Below, in pieces: positions 1-11,518 of a stretch of 64,000 bases of DNA. The stretch covers positions 124,001 to 188,000 of the forward strand of contig JACGCN010000001.1 of assembly GCA_014905825.1 (NCBI GenBank). The letters are read 5' to 3'. The position numbers and the translations under genes were made by a program. The first letter of the stretch is position 1. Each line of letters begins with the position of its first letter. The notes below the pieces were generated by a model. The model worked only from the letters and a program-made list of their open reading frames with translations, was not told the DNA's origin and ran no database searches. The stretch is from Lyophyllum atratum (taxonomy: Eukaryota; Basidiomycota; Agaricomycetes; Agaricales; Lyophyllaceae).

Positions 1-1719
1 AGCGCCTCTTCCTTCAACGGACAAGACCTCATACGTGAAGCCAATGGTGGGGTGGTTGCCGTCGTGATCCAATACCGACTGGGAGCTTTCGGCTTTTTGG
101 CCGGAAGTAAAGTCAAAACAGGCGGCGCTCTCAACGCAGGATTATGTAGGCCCTTCATTGATGCCCACAGGTCTTACTGAAGGCTAATAACGCGAAATAG
201 TGGACCAATAATTCGCTCTTCAATGGGTTCAAGATCATGTGGGTCTGATCTTTTGGTTTTTGATCCTTCGACTCAGCCTTTATCAATAGATCACGCAGTT
301 TGGTGGTGATCCCAAACAGGTGACGATCTGGGGAGAATCGGCCGGTGTGTCCTTCGACTTTGGTATTGCAATGTTACGTCCTTACTGATCTATCACTAGG
401 TGCCGGCTCAGTACTTCAACATGTTATCGCCCATGATGGGAAGACCAATCCTCCGCTCTTCAGAGCAGCTATCACAAGCTCGAGCTTCCTACCCTCTCAG
501 TACAACTTCGATGACTCCATCCCCGAGGTTAGTGATGATTGTCATTTTCATGGAAATCGACGCATTGATCTTGTGAACTAGGCGTTGTATAGCAACCTAG
601 TCTCTCTGACCAAGTCAAGCTCATCCTCCTCCATTCTATGGAACAAGACTAACAGTTATCTACAGTTGCACCTCCTCTGCGGACACTCTTGCCTGCCTCC
701 GAGGGGTAGATATTGCAACCCTGCAGGCAGCGAACGTCAAAATCTCCACTGCCGCGTTCTTCGGAACGTTCGTCTTTGTTCCAGTCGTTGAGGGGACTTT
801 GATCACGCAACGGCCAACTGTGGCCCTGAAACAAAGGAAAGTCAACGGGGTGCGTTTTTTCATTACAATCTCTTCCTTCAATATCTTCTAATGGTCTGCA
901 TAGTTGGCGCTGCTGACGGTCACCAACACCTTGGAGGGTTTCAATTTTGTTAATCAGAACACGGCCTCGGCAGTCCAGATTCCAGCATACATTGGCCAGC
1001 TATTCCCAAAATTTGGGACCCAGGAGATTACTAGGGCAGCTGCGTTGTATGCAAGCCTAGGCACTTCTATTTCGCAGGCTGTCGCTATCATGGGAGAAGG
1101 TAGGTCCATTAAGCCTGCCAACCGTCTGAACCATTATTAATCTGTGTCTTCATAGCTATTTTTATATGCCCAACCTACTTCCTACTGCGTCCCTTCTCTG
1201 GACGATCGTGGAAAGTAAGCTCTCATCTATATATGATCAGGTATGTGCAAGACTAACACATGTACCAAAGGCAGCATTTGCTATTCCGCCATCCCATCAC
1301 GGAGATGATGTTCAATATTACTTCCCCTCGTACGACCCCTGTCTTATGACCACTAACTTGGGTAGAACTGAACCTTTTTTATAGGCAAACTTCCTCCGGG
1401 TTCCCAGCGTTTAATAATACTGCATTTGACAGGGCGTTTTCTGAACAGTTCTTGGACTTCGCCATGAAGTTGAACCCCAATGTTAAAGCGAGCCACCCAT
1501 TGAATATAATTCCTCTGTGGAATACTTGGAACATCGGGAATACCGAGATGCTTTTCAATAGGACCGCTGAAGGGGTGCCTCTTGTTAAGGCGACTTCGAC
1601 ATCTAGCACCTTACTGGATAGATGCGCGTAAGTCGTCGAGCTTTTCTCGTGAATTTTTTCCCTGGTGTTAACAAGCCTTTAGATTTTGGGAGAGTGTTGC
1701 CGCTCTATCTGCTCAGTAG
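1..1719 (+). CDS. Type-B carboxylesterase/lipase, 5' truncated, probable pseudogene
   Basis: Alpha/beta-hydrolase that would cleave carboxylic esters; family members are usually secreted. The window starts inside the gene. Exons read on the plus strand give the VVAVVIQYRLGAFGFLAG block, the nucleophile elbow TIWGESAG (Ser; split by an intron near 355) and a late HHGDDVQYYFPS block with the expected catalytic-His region. Nine or so short introns can be placed, and the last exon ends FWESVAALSAQ at 1717-1719. The oddity is an in-frame TAA at 209-211, in the conserved exon segment that should read LDQQFALQWVQDH (here DQ-stop-FAL). No alternative splice site avoids it. Everything downstream keeps an open spliced frame, so the lesion is single and looks recent, or is an assembly error. 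Family assignment is firm; function is doubtful. Confidence 0.8.
209..211 (+). other. In-frame stop codon within the carboxylesterase
   Basis: The spliced frame reads GAC CAA TAA TTC GCT CTT, where the family has D-Q-Q/N-F-A-L. A single C to T change (CAA to TAA) would explain it. Seen directly; the cause is inferred. Confidence 0.7.
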
Positions 1720-2647
1720 GATGAGGATCATGTTTGACCGTTTCGATGGAAAGCCTTGGTTCCAGACATGTGCTAAGTTCGCATGAGGTGTCGTGTTTCT
1801 GCGACCTCGTATGTCATAGACTCACGTACTCTGAGCAAAATTGTTCCCTTACTAACACATTCATAACACGGGAAGTGATTCCAAGACATCAAGATTTTGT
1901 GAGACTCATCTGAAGGAAGCAGACATGCGCAAGCCATTCTGGATAAGCAGACAGGTAATTGGTTATTACAGTGGGCGGAAAGCAGGAGCTGTTTGATTTT
2001 GAATACAAGAAGGCTTGGGTACGCGTCAACACCTGCTGAATTACCGAATCAAGGAGTGTCGATCGTCATTGCAGCCTCCACGAACGACACATCTTGCGCA
2101 ACTCCAACGCGGCGTCGATGTTGCCGAGGCGGGGTCGAAGAACGATCTTTGAGATGTTATGAGGGCTGCGGTCAGACATAATTTTCAATCTGACCGGGGC
2201 TAGTACTAGCGAGTTAACGTTGTCGCCTCTATGTATCCAAACTTCAAGTGCCAGTAGCAGCGACTCGCGAGTTTGTCTACCCCTTTGTCCATACTCAATT
2301 TTCAGATCATATCTGATAACAGAGCTAGCTACCTATTAGATGTAACAATCGGAGCGAAAGATGAAATGTCGTGAGCCGGAATCCCGGATCTCAGGAGTAC
2401 TCAAGCATTTTCCCGAAATTGAGGGGTGGAACCACGATCAGAAAGGGCATTCCAGCACGGCACAGATGAGGATAATATTCATTGTACAGCGTCGACTCTT
2501 TTTAACCTCGATACCCGCAAAACATCGATAGTCGCGAGGAACCCTGTGTCTGAAAATCACTAGGCCGGCTGGAACCAGTTCCACTAAATAGCCCCAATGG
2601 ATCGACTTTCAGATATTTCAAAAGCCAGAAAGACACACCATCTCTAC
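1720..2647. other. Intergenic stretch, no gene recognised
   Basis: Convergent space between the carboxylesterase end and the Kre9-like gene end. It holds only short open frames without family resemblance and no clear repeat. Confidence 0.5.
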
Positions 2648-3163
2648 TTAGGCGTGTAGCTCGAAAATTGGGCTGTTGGCAAGTACCCAGTCGACATTGC
2701 TAAACGAAGGTCAGATAAATCACTCCAGGTATCATGAAAATCTAATGCTCCTCACGTCACATTGACAGCTTTCAAGATAATCCGCTCTCTATTTCGGGAT
2801 GCCGATGTCAGCTTTCATGGGCACTATAAGGTGATCGACAAGCTGCTCACCCAGCATTTACCCTATCAGTCGGGAAGGTGGTTGTGATACTTCCGATTGA
2901 TGGATCAATGTCCTCTCCGACGATTTGCCTCAGGTCAAATGGGTTCTCGACACCCATCAAGAACAGAGTCCATCTCGGCCAGTCGTTGGGCCCTGAGACC
3001 CAAGTGATAGTGGTCGGTTGGCCGATGACGAGGTTGGAAGGTATGTTCAGTGTCAACGCCGACACCATAGGAGCAAGGCAGAAGGGGAGAATACTATTTT
3101 ACCAACAATAAGCTCACCAGGGCTATGACAGTATTAGGAATAGACTCACGAAGAGAAGCGCAT
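2648..3163 (-). CDS. Small secreted Kre9/Knh1-like (Ser-Thr-rich GPI family) protein
   Basis: Four short exons on the minus strand join into a protein of about 125 residues. It starts with a signal peptide (MRFSSILPFCLAPMVSA, interrupted by an intron after residue 5). The body is LTLNIPSNLVIGQPTTITW, then SGPNDWPRWTLFLMG, then GSITTTFPTD, and the C-terminus reads NVTNVDWVLANSPIFELHA. This layout matches the Kre9/Knh1-like N-terminal beta-sandwich domain found in many agaricomycete secreted proteins. Most relatives continue into a Ser/Thr-rich stalk and GPI signal; this one stops right after the domain, so it would be released rather than anchored. The last two introns were placed by frame continuity. 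Family call is good; the role (cell wall or extracellular) is known only by analogy. Confidence 0.65.
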
Positions 3164-3353
3164 TCTGCCAGTGGGTGGTCTTGCAAGTCCTTCTTGTCTC
3201 AACTTTGAGCTGGTCTTATATCGACGAACCGCGGCCATAAGAGGCCTGCATGTCGGCGTCAGTTGGGTAGTTATCCTTGGCCGTCTGTGTCAAGAGGTTG
3301 CGAAACCTTCGTTCAAAATAAATCTCGCAGGAGCGGCGACATTGCCGACAGTT

Positions 3354-4107
3354 TCATGCTTCTGGATTTGTTCTGGATGCGGCTATGTGCATCTTCCAAC
3401 CCCCTATCGAATTAAAGGCCGAACCGATGCCTGCTATGGTCACCTGTTGCACCAGGCCAAGCTTTCCGCCGCCAGGATCGAGGATCAACCTGGATCATTG
3501 TCAACGCTCTGATGGTGTCGATCACGGCGCAGGATTTTCTCCGCGAAGTTGATGAGTCCGTCCGAGACCGCATCATTTCGGGGCCCGCATCTATGGAATG
3601 AGAGGTAAGAAAAAACAATCAGAGTGCGTCAGCGTCGCCGGTTCTGCGTCGGTCCTGACGTCCGTTCTGAAGTCCGAGGTTTTGGAGGGCTTTTAAAGCA
3701 GGACCGCGTTGGATGACTGACACGACCAGCAGCACTCCAGACGAGGCTGGTTTTAGAGAGAGAAACCTTGAGCTAGAATCATGTGAGTATACACCTTGGA
3801 GTAAATCGATGTCTGCAGTGGGACGACTCCTGCGATTGCTTGCGACAGTAACTTGATCTTCTCCATCCAGAAAACCTTGTAGTTCGCCTAGAGAGCCCTG
3901 GGGCCTGAGCACTGATGCCGTGATGAGTCGGAAACCAAGTCCATAACTTTGTGAAACAGTCACGGTGCTATAGCTTCGAACCGCAGGAACGGCGACGTGG
4001 GCGTTGACAACAGATACAAGAACTTCGTAGCGCTTTTCTATCTCCCCAGGCAACAAAGGCAAGATATCCATGACCTGGACGATTTGATTGCACGGTCCCG
4101 GTGGCAA
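3354..4107 (-). CDS. Unrecognised multi-exon gene (approximate model)
   Basis: A 160-codon open frame at 3619-4107 includes MDILPLLPGEIEKRYEVL and VNAHVAVPAVRSYSTVTV. It is followed by exon-like blocks in other frames: AVSDGLINFAEKILRRDRHH near 3500-3570, and GIGSAFNSIGGWKMHIAASR ending with a stop at 3354. Possible introns lie near 3740-3790 (GTGTAT to CCAG) and 3430-3490. The join between the second and third blocks is not in phase in my reading, so the model is incomplete or the gene is damaged. The 5' exon is not identified. I do not recognise the family and assign no function. Confidence 0.3.
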
Positions 4108-4501
4108 GTCGAGTCGATGGCTTCATCTGTGGTCAGTATTTGCATTTTCAAACTAGCCATTCGCCACCGCTGAGCGAGAACCGTGTGCAACACCATAATG
4201 CGAGTACGGGAAAAGATGCAGGGACGCAGACATGCTTGCTAGAGGAAAGCGTGGTTGGGGGAAAGGACAAGTTTGGACCTGTAGAGTCATACAACATGCG
4301 ATTATTGCTTGACAGCAAACAAACCTATTATTAGCAATTGCCTTCTGGTCTCGGATCAAGGTCTTCCGCGGTCATTTAGTCGAAAGCTTGATACTAAAGG
4401 CAGATGATGACCAAAAATCGAAGCTTCCGGATTATACAACACTTAGCCTCAGGTCTCTTGAGTACAGGTATTTCGCACACATCTCCCCATGCTCCCAGAC
4501 A
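4108..4501. other. Intergenic stretch
   Basis: Lies between the 3' end of the PWWP-like gene and the unrecognised minus-strand gene. No supported feature; it may contain the missing 5' exon of that gene. Confidence 0.4.
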
Positions 4502-6956
4502 CTATTCGTGATACGATCTGGGAGCCCCCACACTCCTTCTCGGTCTCCCCGTAACGCTTAGCAGCGGCCTCCCATCCGCGCTCTTCTTAACTTGGTTATT
4601 ACCCAATTTTAAGCTGCGCTCCATTGACGCTCTGACGCGTAGAATATCGTTCACCCAATCGCTCTCCTTAAGTAGCGCCTGGCCCTTGAGGTGTAAGGTC
4701 TCCTCCTCCGCATCCGTGAGCAACTCCACCGAGGTCCGGTGGCCGCCACGCCAAAGGAGAACCTGCAGGACAACCTCAGGGAGAAGGACATTGGTGCAAT
4801 ACTATCGTATGTAAATGAGTTTTTCGACGTCGCTCGTCGGGACGTAGTGAAGTCAGATAACTCACATCGACCTTTTCAACTCGGGACAGCTCCTCGTATG
4901 CCTCGCATCCGTGCTGTCTACCTCCCGAGCCGACCAGATTGTCTGAGCCCGATGGTTCCTGTTCCAAACGAAGACAGTATAAGTACAGCATAAGATCATG
5001 TTTGATGGCTTCATTTACCGCAAAGAATGCTGAAGTCGCAGAGGTCCTCATCGATGAGGTTTCAAATTCTTGGTACTAGAGATAGATAGATCAGGCATTG
5101 TTCAGGTCGAAAGAATGTGGGGCACACCTCAGTGGTAAAGGATGACTCGGGCGGCGCCTCGCTTAGAGACAAGGCGAGTGTAGCTTCGGAACCAGTCGGT
5201 GACGGTGGCCGAGGACTCAGCTTCACGTCCACACCAGAGTCAACTCTGGCGTTCTCCGCGTCACCAACTGCTGGCCAGATCAAGGAAGCTCCACCCTCGC
5301 TACTACCTTCATCGGCGATCTCTAATGCTCTCCTCTCACTCCGTAGGCACCATTCACTCAAACATTGTTGCAGGCTACTCACATCCCTCGGGTCCATCCG
5401 CCCCCGCTGGGCAGCGTCTTCGGCGACTCTCTTCCGTTTCGAACCTCCCGCTATGAAGTGGTTGTGCCGTGTACGAGCTGGTGAGTAGTTTTCATTGAGG
5501 ATGGCAGAAAGGACGGGCTTGGTATACGCAAACTGTTCGTTGATCTCCAGCTGAAGAAACGCGGCAGCGTCGGGAGGTGGGTCAGTGGGGATAGGGCTTG
5601 GAAATCGTAGAAGAAGATTTCCGTTGTGGGTATCGTTATCTTCGTCCTCGTCGTTTTCGACTTCTTTGTATTCGCTCTCCCACTCTCCGAGCTGTACGAT
5701 ATCAAAGTCAGTCATACAAGAAAGACAAGAGCAGGGACAACTCCAGAGAAAGACGTACTTTGCACGTAGCAAACTCGTTGTCCGCCGTAGTATAGAACCA
5801 TTTCCGTAATATGTCCTTTTTAGTCCCGTCGAGATATACCACCTGGTACTTAGGCTCCTGTCTGGCATTCTTAGGTGGAACATATGCCAGGATCTTGGCA
5901 GGCCAGTATAACGTGCCAGTACTCCGCTCCATCGCCAATACGAGTTCCCCAGGAATATCGAGAAACATGTCAGGGGGAGGCGGCGACCATCTGCCGTGCT
6001 GGGTGGTCCGTACAAAGTCCTGCTTATGCTCAGGCTCCATTCCGTATCCATCGGCCTCACTCTCCGACCCGGAATCTGTCCGTCTCCGCTTTCCCTTCCT
6101 TTTCCCCTTCTCACGCAGCGTCGTCTCCTTTGGGTTCTTCTTCGGACTCGTAGTGCTCACAAATAATGCAAATCCCAAGGTGCCCACCTCCGGCATCGAT
6201 GCGTCGCTCCCTGCGTCTTCCTCCCTGGCATGCGCGAGTTCATCCATAGCCATGCGCCAACGTTTTTCGATGTCTGCCCTGTCCATCTTCTGCTTCTTCC
6301 TTGGAGAGCCTTGGATATTCTCGTCGAAAGACCCTAGGTCCACAAATGTCGGCGCATTGATAGATAATTGTTGATGGGACTGTTCCAACGGAATGACGTT
6401 TGATTCGCACGGGTCGTAGATGTCGATGGTCTGGACACCTGGAGCAGCTACACCGAAAAGGCGCACCTTCAACGGCATCTTTGGGTAAGAGTTGGATTTA
6501 ATCTGGGCGATAATAAATATAGGTTAGTGCATGAAAATGGGCCAGACAAGACGGGCAAGTCACCTTCCCAGGCCACCATAGCCGTTCCGGGTGAGCCTCA
6601 ATACCTTCGAGGTCCTCCGGATCGAATACACGCGCGCGACGGTCAATCAATACCCAAACGTACGTTCCCAACTTCTTGATATCCCATGCATCCGGGTCAT
6701 GTTGAGGTTGAACTTGCCGTTTGGGCGGGGTTTCCGTCACCAACGCAGAGCCCGACAACGTGCCAGAACGCCGTTGCCTAAGGGGTGAACAAACGGCCTT
6801 GGACTCTATCGGAGACGTCAAAGGTGTCAGATCCGAGTCTTCAGAGTCGCAGATTGAGACGACATCGACTGGCACGTCAATCTTGGGCGCTGTCGAGGGC
6901 TGCTTTTGTTTCATTCGGGGGCGAGGGCGTGGACGAGATGATGTTGCGGTGGCCAT
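4502..6956 (-). CDS. PWWP/Tudor-like domain chromatin protein
   Basis: Five exons (6956-6564, 6502-5759, 5691-5128, 5075-4866, 4801-4502) join in frame to about 736 residues; all four introns are GT-AG. Residues about 85-140 read WVLIDRRARVFDPEDLEG then ERLWWPGKIKSNSYP, a PWWP-like strand set interrupted by intron 1. A second, clearer module lies at about 300-380: GELVLAMERSTGTLYWPAKI, YQVVYLDGTKKDILRKWF. Such modules bind methylated histone tails and DNA. Basic and acidic low-complexity stretches (SPRKKQKM, KRKGKRRRTDSGSESE) suggest a nuclear protein. The helical C-terminus holds no motif I recognise. I chose ATG 6956 because the upstream in-frame codons are atypical. Domain call inferred from motif; function otherwise unknown. 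Confidence 0.7.
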
Positions 6957-7857
6957 CGAGAACCACGGCGGCGATGGAAGCGCACGCGTCGAAGTCGTCG
7001 ATGACAGCAGGGAATTGCGAGAAACTCGGAGGATCACCGTGACAGTGACTTCTCGCGTCCGTCACGGAAGTGTGACATCTTTCATGTTGCCTCTCCTGGC
7101 TCTCCCATCCTGATTGGCGATCATAGCACGCCGAAATCAAGAACCCATTCCACCTCCAGGCGCTCACACTGACTGAATAGCATCCCTGTAACAGCTACGT
7201 AGGCTACACGAGCACCAAACTACAGCCAAAAATGAGGGGTTTGTGCCTCCACGAGAGCCATGGAAGCCTTCTTCTGTCCAAGGCCTTCTGCCATTCCTCA
7301 TTCTGCAACGGTTTCGCAGGTACAGTCAGCCATGAAGCACATCTGACCGCTCATCGCTTGCAGCCTAGAGCTGTCTATGGCGTTTGAATGGGCATACTGT
7401 CCAACTACGCTGCACGGGCCGCGAACCGGCACCAGATGACCCACAGGAGTCCCACCCTTCGGACACAGTTTAAGCTTTTACACGATGCAGAAGCAGGCAC
7501 AGCGCAATCCCCGCATGTGGGGCCCGGGTGGACAGAACTTCTATGTACGGTTTTCCTATACGTGTCGGAGGCTCGCAGTATGCCTCTGGAGGAATGTGCG
7601 GAGACAAAAACTTGAGTATATTCTGAATCAGTGAGGGAGCAGTCAGTCGTGCGTAGAGAGGGAAAAAGAAAGCAAAGTGGAACGGATACGTAAGGAATGT
7701 TGGAGGAAGGATGCTTGGAGTGGAGGGGTTCGGAACTTGGACAACGATGCATATGCAGAGAAAGAGAGTGGAGATCGAAATCTAGTGGGTGCCGAGCAAG
7801 AAAAGAGCATAAGATAAGTAAGCAAAGGAGCAACAAATCCTTAGTCGTAGCGTCGTG
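6957..7857. other. Intergenic stretch: promoter of the PWWP-like gene
   Basis: Lies between two minus-strand genes. It should carry the promoter and 5' leader of the PWWP-like gene and the 3' end of the upstream gene. The minus strand is pyrimidine-rich around 7640-7840. No coding signal is convincing. Confidence 0.4.
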
Positions 7858-9253
7858 TCAGTGTCTGTTGACCTCAGGTCTCCGTCCAGCCCCACCTGTA
7901 GAATGTCTTCGTTGCAGACGCCTACCCATCCCACCGGCCGAGGACGGGGCCTTGGTCGAACTGCTGGATGAGAACTTTCCTGCAAAATTGAAGAGCCGTT
8001 GAAAGAACGGGGCTTTTTTGAAAGATCGGGGCGAGGTTGGGGACCTCGTAGTTGAAGTTGCCGTGTGAATTGACGGTTGCGGACTGGGAGACTAACAGCG
8101 AGGCGTTAGCGCATGAAGAACAAGGGTCGTTCGAAGTTGTTATACTCACAATTACGTGTACTTTCTGCCCTGCGGACGGGAGAACGTAATACGTGCTCCC
8201 CGACTCGCCGCTGTTCAGCGATGACGAGGAGGAGGATGGACTAAGCGGAGGTGGCACCACTGAAAGTGATCGCCCTCGGTCATGAAGACGTTTATTGCTG
8301 CGACCGCTCCATGTCCCCGCGCGCTGGTCTTCTTCACGGACCTGGGAAAGTGTATGCGCGGGTGGAACCATCGTCGAAGGGAGACCACCCCCGTTCGAGT
8401 GATGCGACGAGTTCACAGGCGCAGAATGACTGTAAATCATGCCATTGGGGCCCATCTGCGGCGGATGGTGGTAAATCACTGGCGGGGCGTAGCGCGGTCT
8501 TGAGCTTGTAGGTGAGGGAGCGTATATGATAGCAGGCGGCTGCTTCTGCGTGTGATGTGGCGGCCGGCCTTGGGTGTAAGGGTGCCACGGCTGTGGCGTG
8601 AAAGGCATCCGTTGAGCGGCAGCTGTGGCGGGTGGCGGACCTTGCAAAGGAGCCAGTGGGTACGGAGTCCGTGCGCGGGGCATTGGGCCTGGGAGTCCTG
8701 GGACCGCATGCGAAGGCGGGGGTAGGTCCGCCGATCTAGGAAGGGACTTAGAACGGGGCTGGCCTGACGAGGATGGGTGTGAGAGGGCAGGCCCATTCGA
8801 CGGCAGCACTCGAATCTCTTCTGGAGCTAGTGGAGTCCGCTCTGAATAGTGGTTCGGCCGATGAGAACCACCCTGGGCTAGTGGCGAGCTAGGATGCGAC
8901 CCTGAACGCGAACGATGGTGATGAAAGTTCGATGAAGTGGGGGAGGTCGGTGACCTTGATCTGCTTTCACCTTGTCGGCGTCTTGGTCTACCAGAACGGT
9001 GGGGTTCCGCACTATTAGGGATCGGAACATCGGGAGCGCCATTACCCCACCGCAAGACCATTCTCGGGGGTATCGAGCGCGAACTTGCCGCCTCTGACAC
9101 CGGCGATGACGGAGTCCAATCGTCTAGAACGGTGGGAGGCACAGAGGGGGAGTAGAAATCTGTCTCGTCATGAGATTGTACCCAGTAAGCGGTTCTTTCA
9201 CGAGAACTCATGTACTCGCGAACAGCTTGGGACGAAGTTGTGTACTCCGTCAT
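7858..9253 (-). CDS. Pro/Ser-rich intrinsically disordered protein
   Basis: Two exons (9253-8150 and 8091-7858) joined across a 58-bp phase-0 intron give 445 residues. The N-terminus MTEYTTSSQAVREYMSSRER, followed by TAYWVQSH and FYSPSVPPTVLDDW, is the only compact-looking part. I associate it with a conserved uncharacterised basidiomycete protein, from memory. The rest is dominated by Pro, Ser, His and Arg, with RS-like runs (GESRSRSPTSPTSS) and Tyr/Pro-rich stretches. The C-terminus after splicing reads APFFQRLFNFAGKF, then a Ser run, then RRLQRRHSTGG. Using the acceptor at 8092 rather than reading through gives this basic tail, which is more protein-like. No enzymatic motif is visible. Confidence 0.7.
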
Positions 9254-10389
9254 TCCACAACCTTTTGGCGGGGCTAACGGTTAACACAAAGCCAGATTGT
9301 GATGACAGGCGCAACTAGGGGTACGGAGGAGAAGGCAAATTGCGTGAAAGGGAAGCTTCGACAGGCCCTGGGATCACCAAGGTTTTATATGCCAGAGAAG
9401 AAGGGTTCGTCAACGTGCTGTTATGATTAGCATATTGCCGGAAATCCACCAGGGGCCAGTCAGATTATCAATGAATGTGGATAAGATCAGAACGTGTTCA
9501 CCTCGAGGCAAGGGCCTCGGGGGTTCGCTCGTCCAAACTTGTACCGTGGGACTGATTCCACCTCGAGGAGAGTTAGCTGCTAGCAACGCCGCACACAACC
9601 TTGCCGCATGTCGAGGATGCCCTTTGCCCAGCGAGGAGTACCAGCATACGGAATAATGTGGTGAGTACGATCACCAAGGAGGGAGAGGAATATACTTCCA
9701 AAACTCCGGTCTTCAAACGGAAGAAGTTGATCAATATGTCAACAAGACCAGCTTGCCAATGCCGGATTGATCCACAATTCGAGCCACACGACGCATTTGC
9801 AAAATCGCGACAAGGTACTGTGTACACATGATAAACCCCCTGAACGGCCTTCACCTTCAAGTATTTGGACCTATAGGAACAAATCAGAGCACTCGACTAC
9901 AAATTGCTCTTGAAGCCCTCCGACATTCGACGAAACCTCACAAGTCATGGGGCTAAGAAGTCGCTTGAAGAGGTTCTGCGCAGCTGAATGCCACAGGTAT
10001 TGGCAAACAGAGCAGGGCAAACCGACATCGAAACCATGAAATGAAACGGCGGTGTTGCTCTAAAATTTAAGATGAATTGTTCATCACACATAGATGTCCA
10101 AGTACATCGCGAATCGACAATGAGAGGCATCACATGAGAAATTTCGTCCCCGAAAGGCCTCTCCGCATCGGCACGCTGTACTTCCACATAACAATGTCTG
10201 GAGAAATAGACAGTCTTGCATGTGTAATCTTACCTGAGGAGATGACTCCTGACGTCGACTGGCGGAGTTAGGCAAAGCTCATCGCTAGATTGGTACGGAT
10301 AGATGGTGCCCAACAAGTTATTCAACCTTAAAAATGTGTTAACATCAACACGACCCAAAAACAAACTTCACTCCGCAGCAAATGCGTCA
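9254..10389. other. Intergenic stretch, no gene recognised
   Basis: Upstream of the disordered-protein gene and downstream of the first GPI-protein gene. A few open frames under 100 codons show no family resemblance. Confidence 0.4.
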
Positions 10390-11094
10390 TCAAAATTGGA
10401 GGAATATAGCAACTGTGGCGGCGGAAATGAATAGTCCAGAGAGCAGGGGTGCAAGTGTATTTCCGCTATTCGCCGTGTTCGTGGGGTTGGGCGCAGATGA
10501 GGTCTTTTCCGAGGTTTGGGCGGGACTGTTCGGCTTCGACGTGGGCTGCGATGGAGATCCCGTCGTCGTGTCGGCCTTGTTCGTAGGGGTGCTTGGCGCC
10601 GCGGTCGTACCAGCTTGGACGAGAATGCGATCCGCGGTTTCTGTTTCCGTCACGGCCTCACCACTAACGGTGGCTGAACAAATGGCAAGGTTCCCCGAAA
10701 GGGAGCATTCTCTGCCAATAGTGAAGGCCCCACCCGGAGGAACGTAGGTAAAAGAAACGTCGTTTGCACCTTCAACTAAGGTAGCTGAAGATTTGTAAGG
10801 ACATAAGTAAAGTTACATCCGTTCATAGGTAAGGAAGATGACGCACCGGTACCAGGCAAGCCGCCGTCAGCAGGATCCGTGAGTGCCCCCTGATGCAGCG
10901 CCCACGTTGTACGACCTTGTCCGTCAACACCCAAGATATCCGCGATGAGGGGCTGAGGATCTAAGCCGGGGATGTAGAGAGAAGTCTGTGCCAGCGCAGC
11001 TAAGAGTCATATAGAATGTAAGCATGACGTTCTACGCCAGGACAGTTTACATACATCCGACAAAGAAGGCCAGCGTCCATGGAACAGACAACAT
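10390..11094 (-). CDS. Secreted GPI-anchored protein, paralog A
   Basis: Three exons give a protein of about 195 residues. A signal peptide (MLSVPWTLAFFVGSALAQ, split by an intron after residue 13) is followed by a domain starting TSLYIPGLDPQPLIADILGV and then GRTTWALHQG. The third exon opens ATLVEGANDVSFTYV and includes FTIGRECSLSGNLAICSATV, with two Cys likely in a disulphide. A Thr/Ser/Pro stalk of about 60 residues and a C-terminal hydrophobic tail (LLSGLFISAATVAIFLQF) fit a GPI-attachment signal. It is clearly homologous to the gene at 19066-19903: same intron positions, same block order. Function unknown; the location is inferred as plasma membrane or cell wall. Confidence 0.75.
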
Positions 11095-11518
11095 CTCAAG
11101 ATTTTAGTTCAGGGAGTGGGTTGGATTAGAGAGCGTGAATGGGGCTTGTCACAACTTCCAGGTCAGAGTCGAGTCAGAGTCAGGAACGATAAAGCCGGCG
11201 CGATGGTAGGCAAACAAGTTTATAACTCACAGACTTATGCCCATCAAGTGAGAACTTGCGAAGACCGTGAGAGGAGATGGAGAAGGATCTTGCGTCTCTG
11301 ATAAGTTTAAGGTAGTATTGAACGCTAGTGCACGCGTTATACACGCGTCTTAGCCTGCGCTTGCCGCCATTTAGAAAGAAATTCGTTTTCGCGCAAGATG
11401 GCTTGCAAGATTATCGAAAGAGTGTTCAGTGGTGGTTTGAGCCTTGAGGAAAACATTTTGAGACTCAGACAGGGCTGAGGGCGGCAGAAGGCGGCACACG
11501 CCGAAAGAAACACGTGGC
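11095..11518. other. Intergenic stretch: promoter side of GPI paralog A
   Basis: Upstream region of the minus-strand GPI gene, up to the target-site duplication of the MITE. No gene or clear repeat seen. Confidence 0.4.

Noticed and set aside
7405..7836. 143-codon minus-strand open frame
   Set aside because: Composition (Leu/Ser/Cys-rich, pyrimidine-rich DNA) and location in the promoter of the PWWP-like gene suggest chance reading of leader sequence.
9480..9560. Possible inverted repeat around CCTCGAGG
   Set aside because: Two short CACCTCGAGG copies are in direct orientation (CCTCGAGG is itself a palindrome); no element ends or duplication found.
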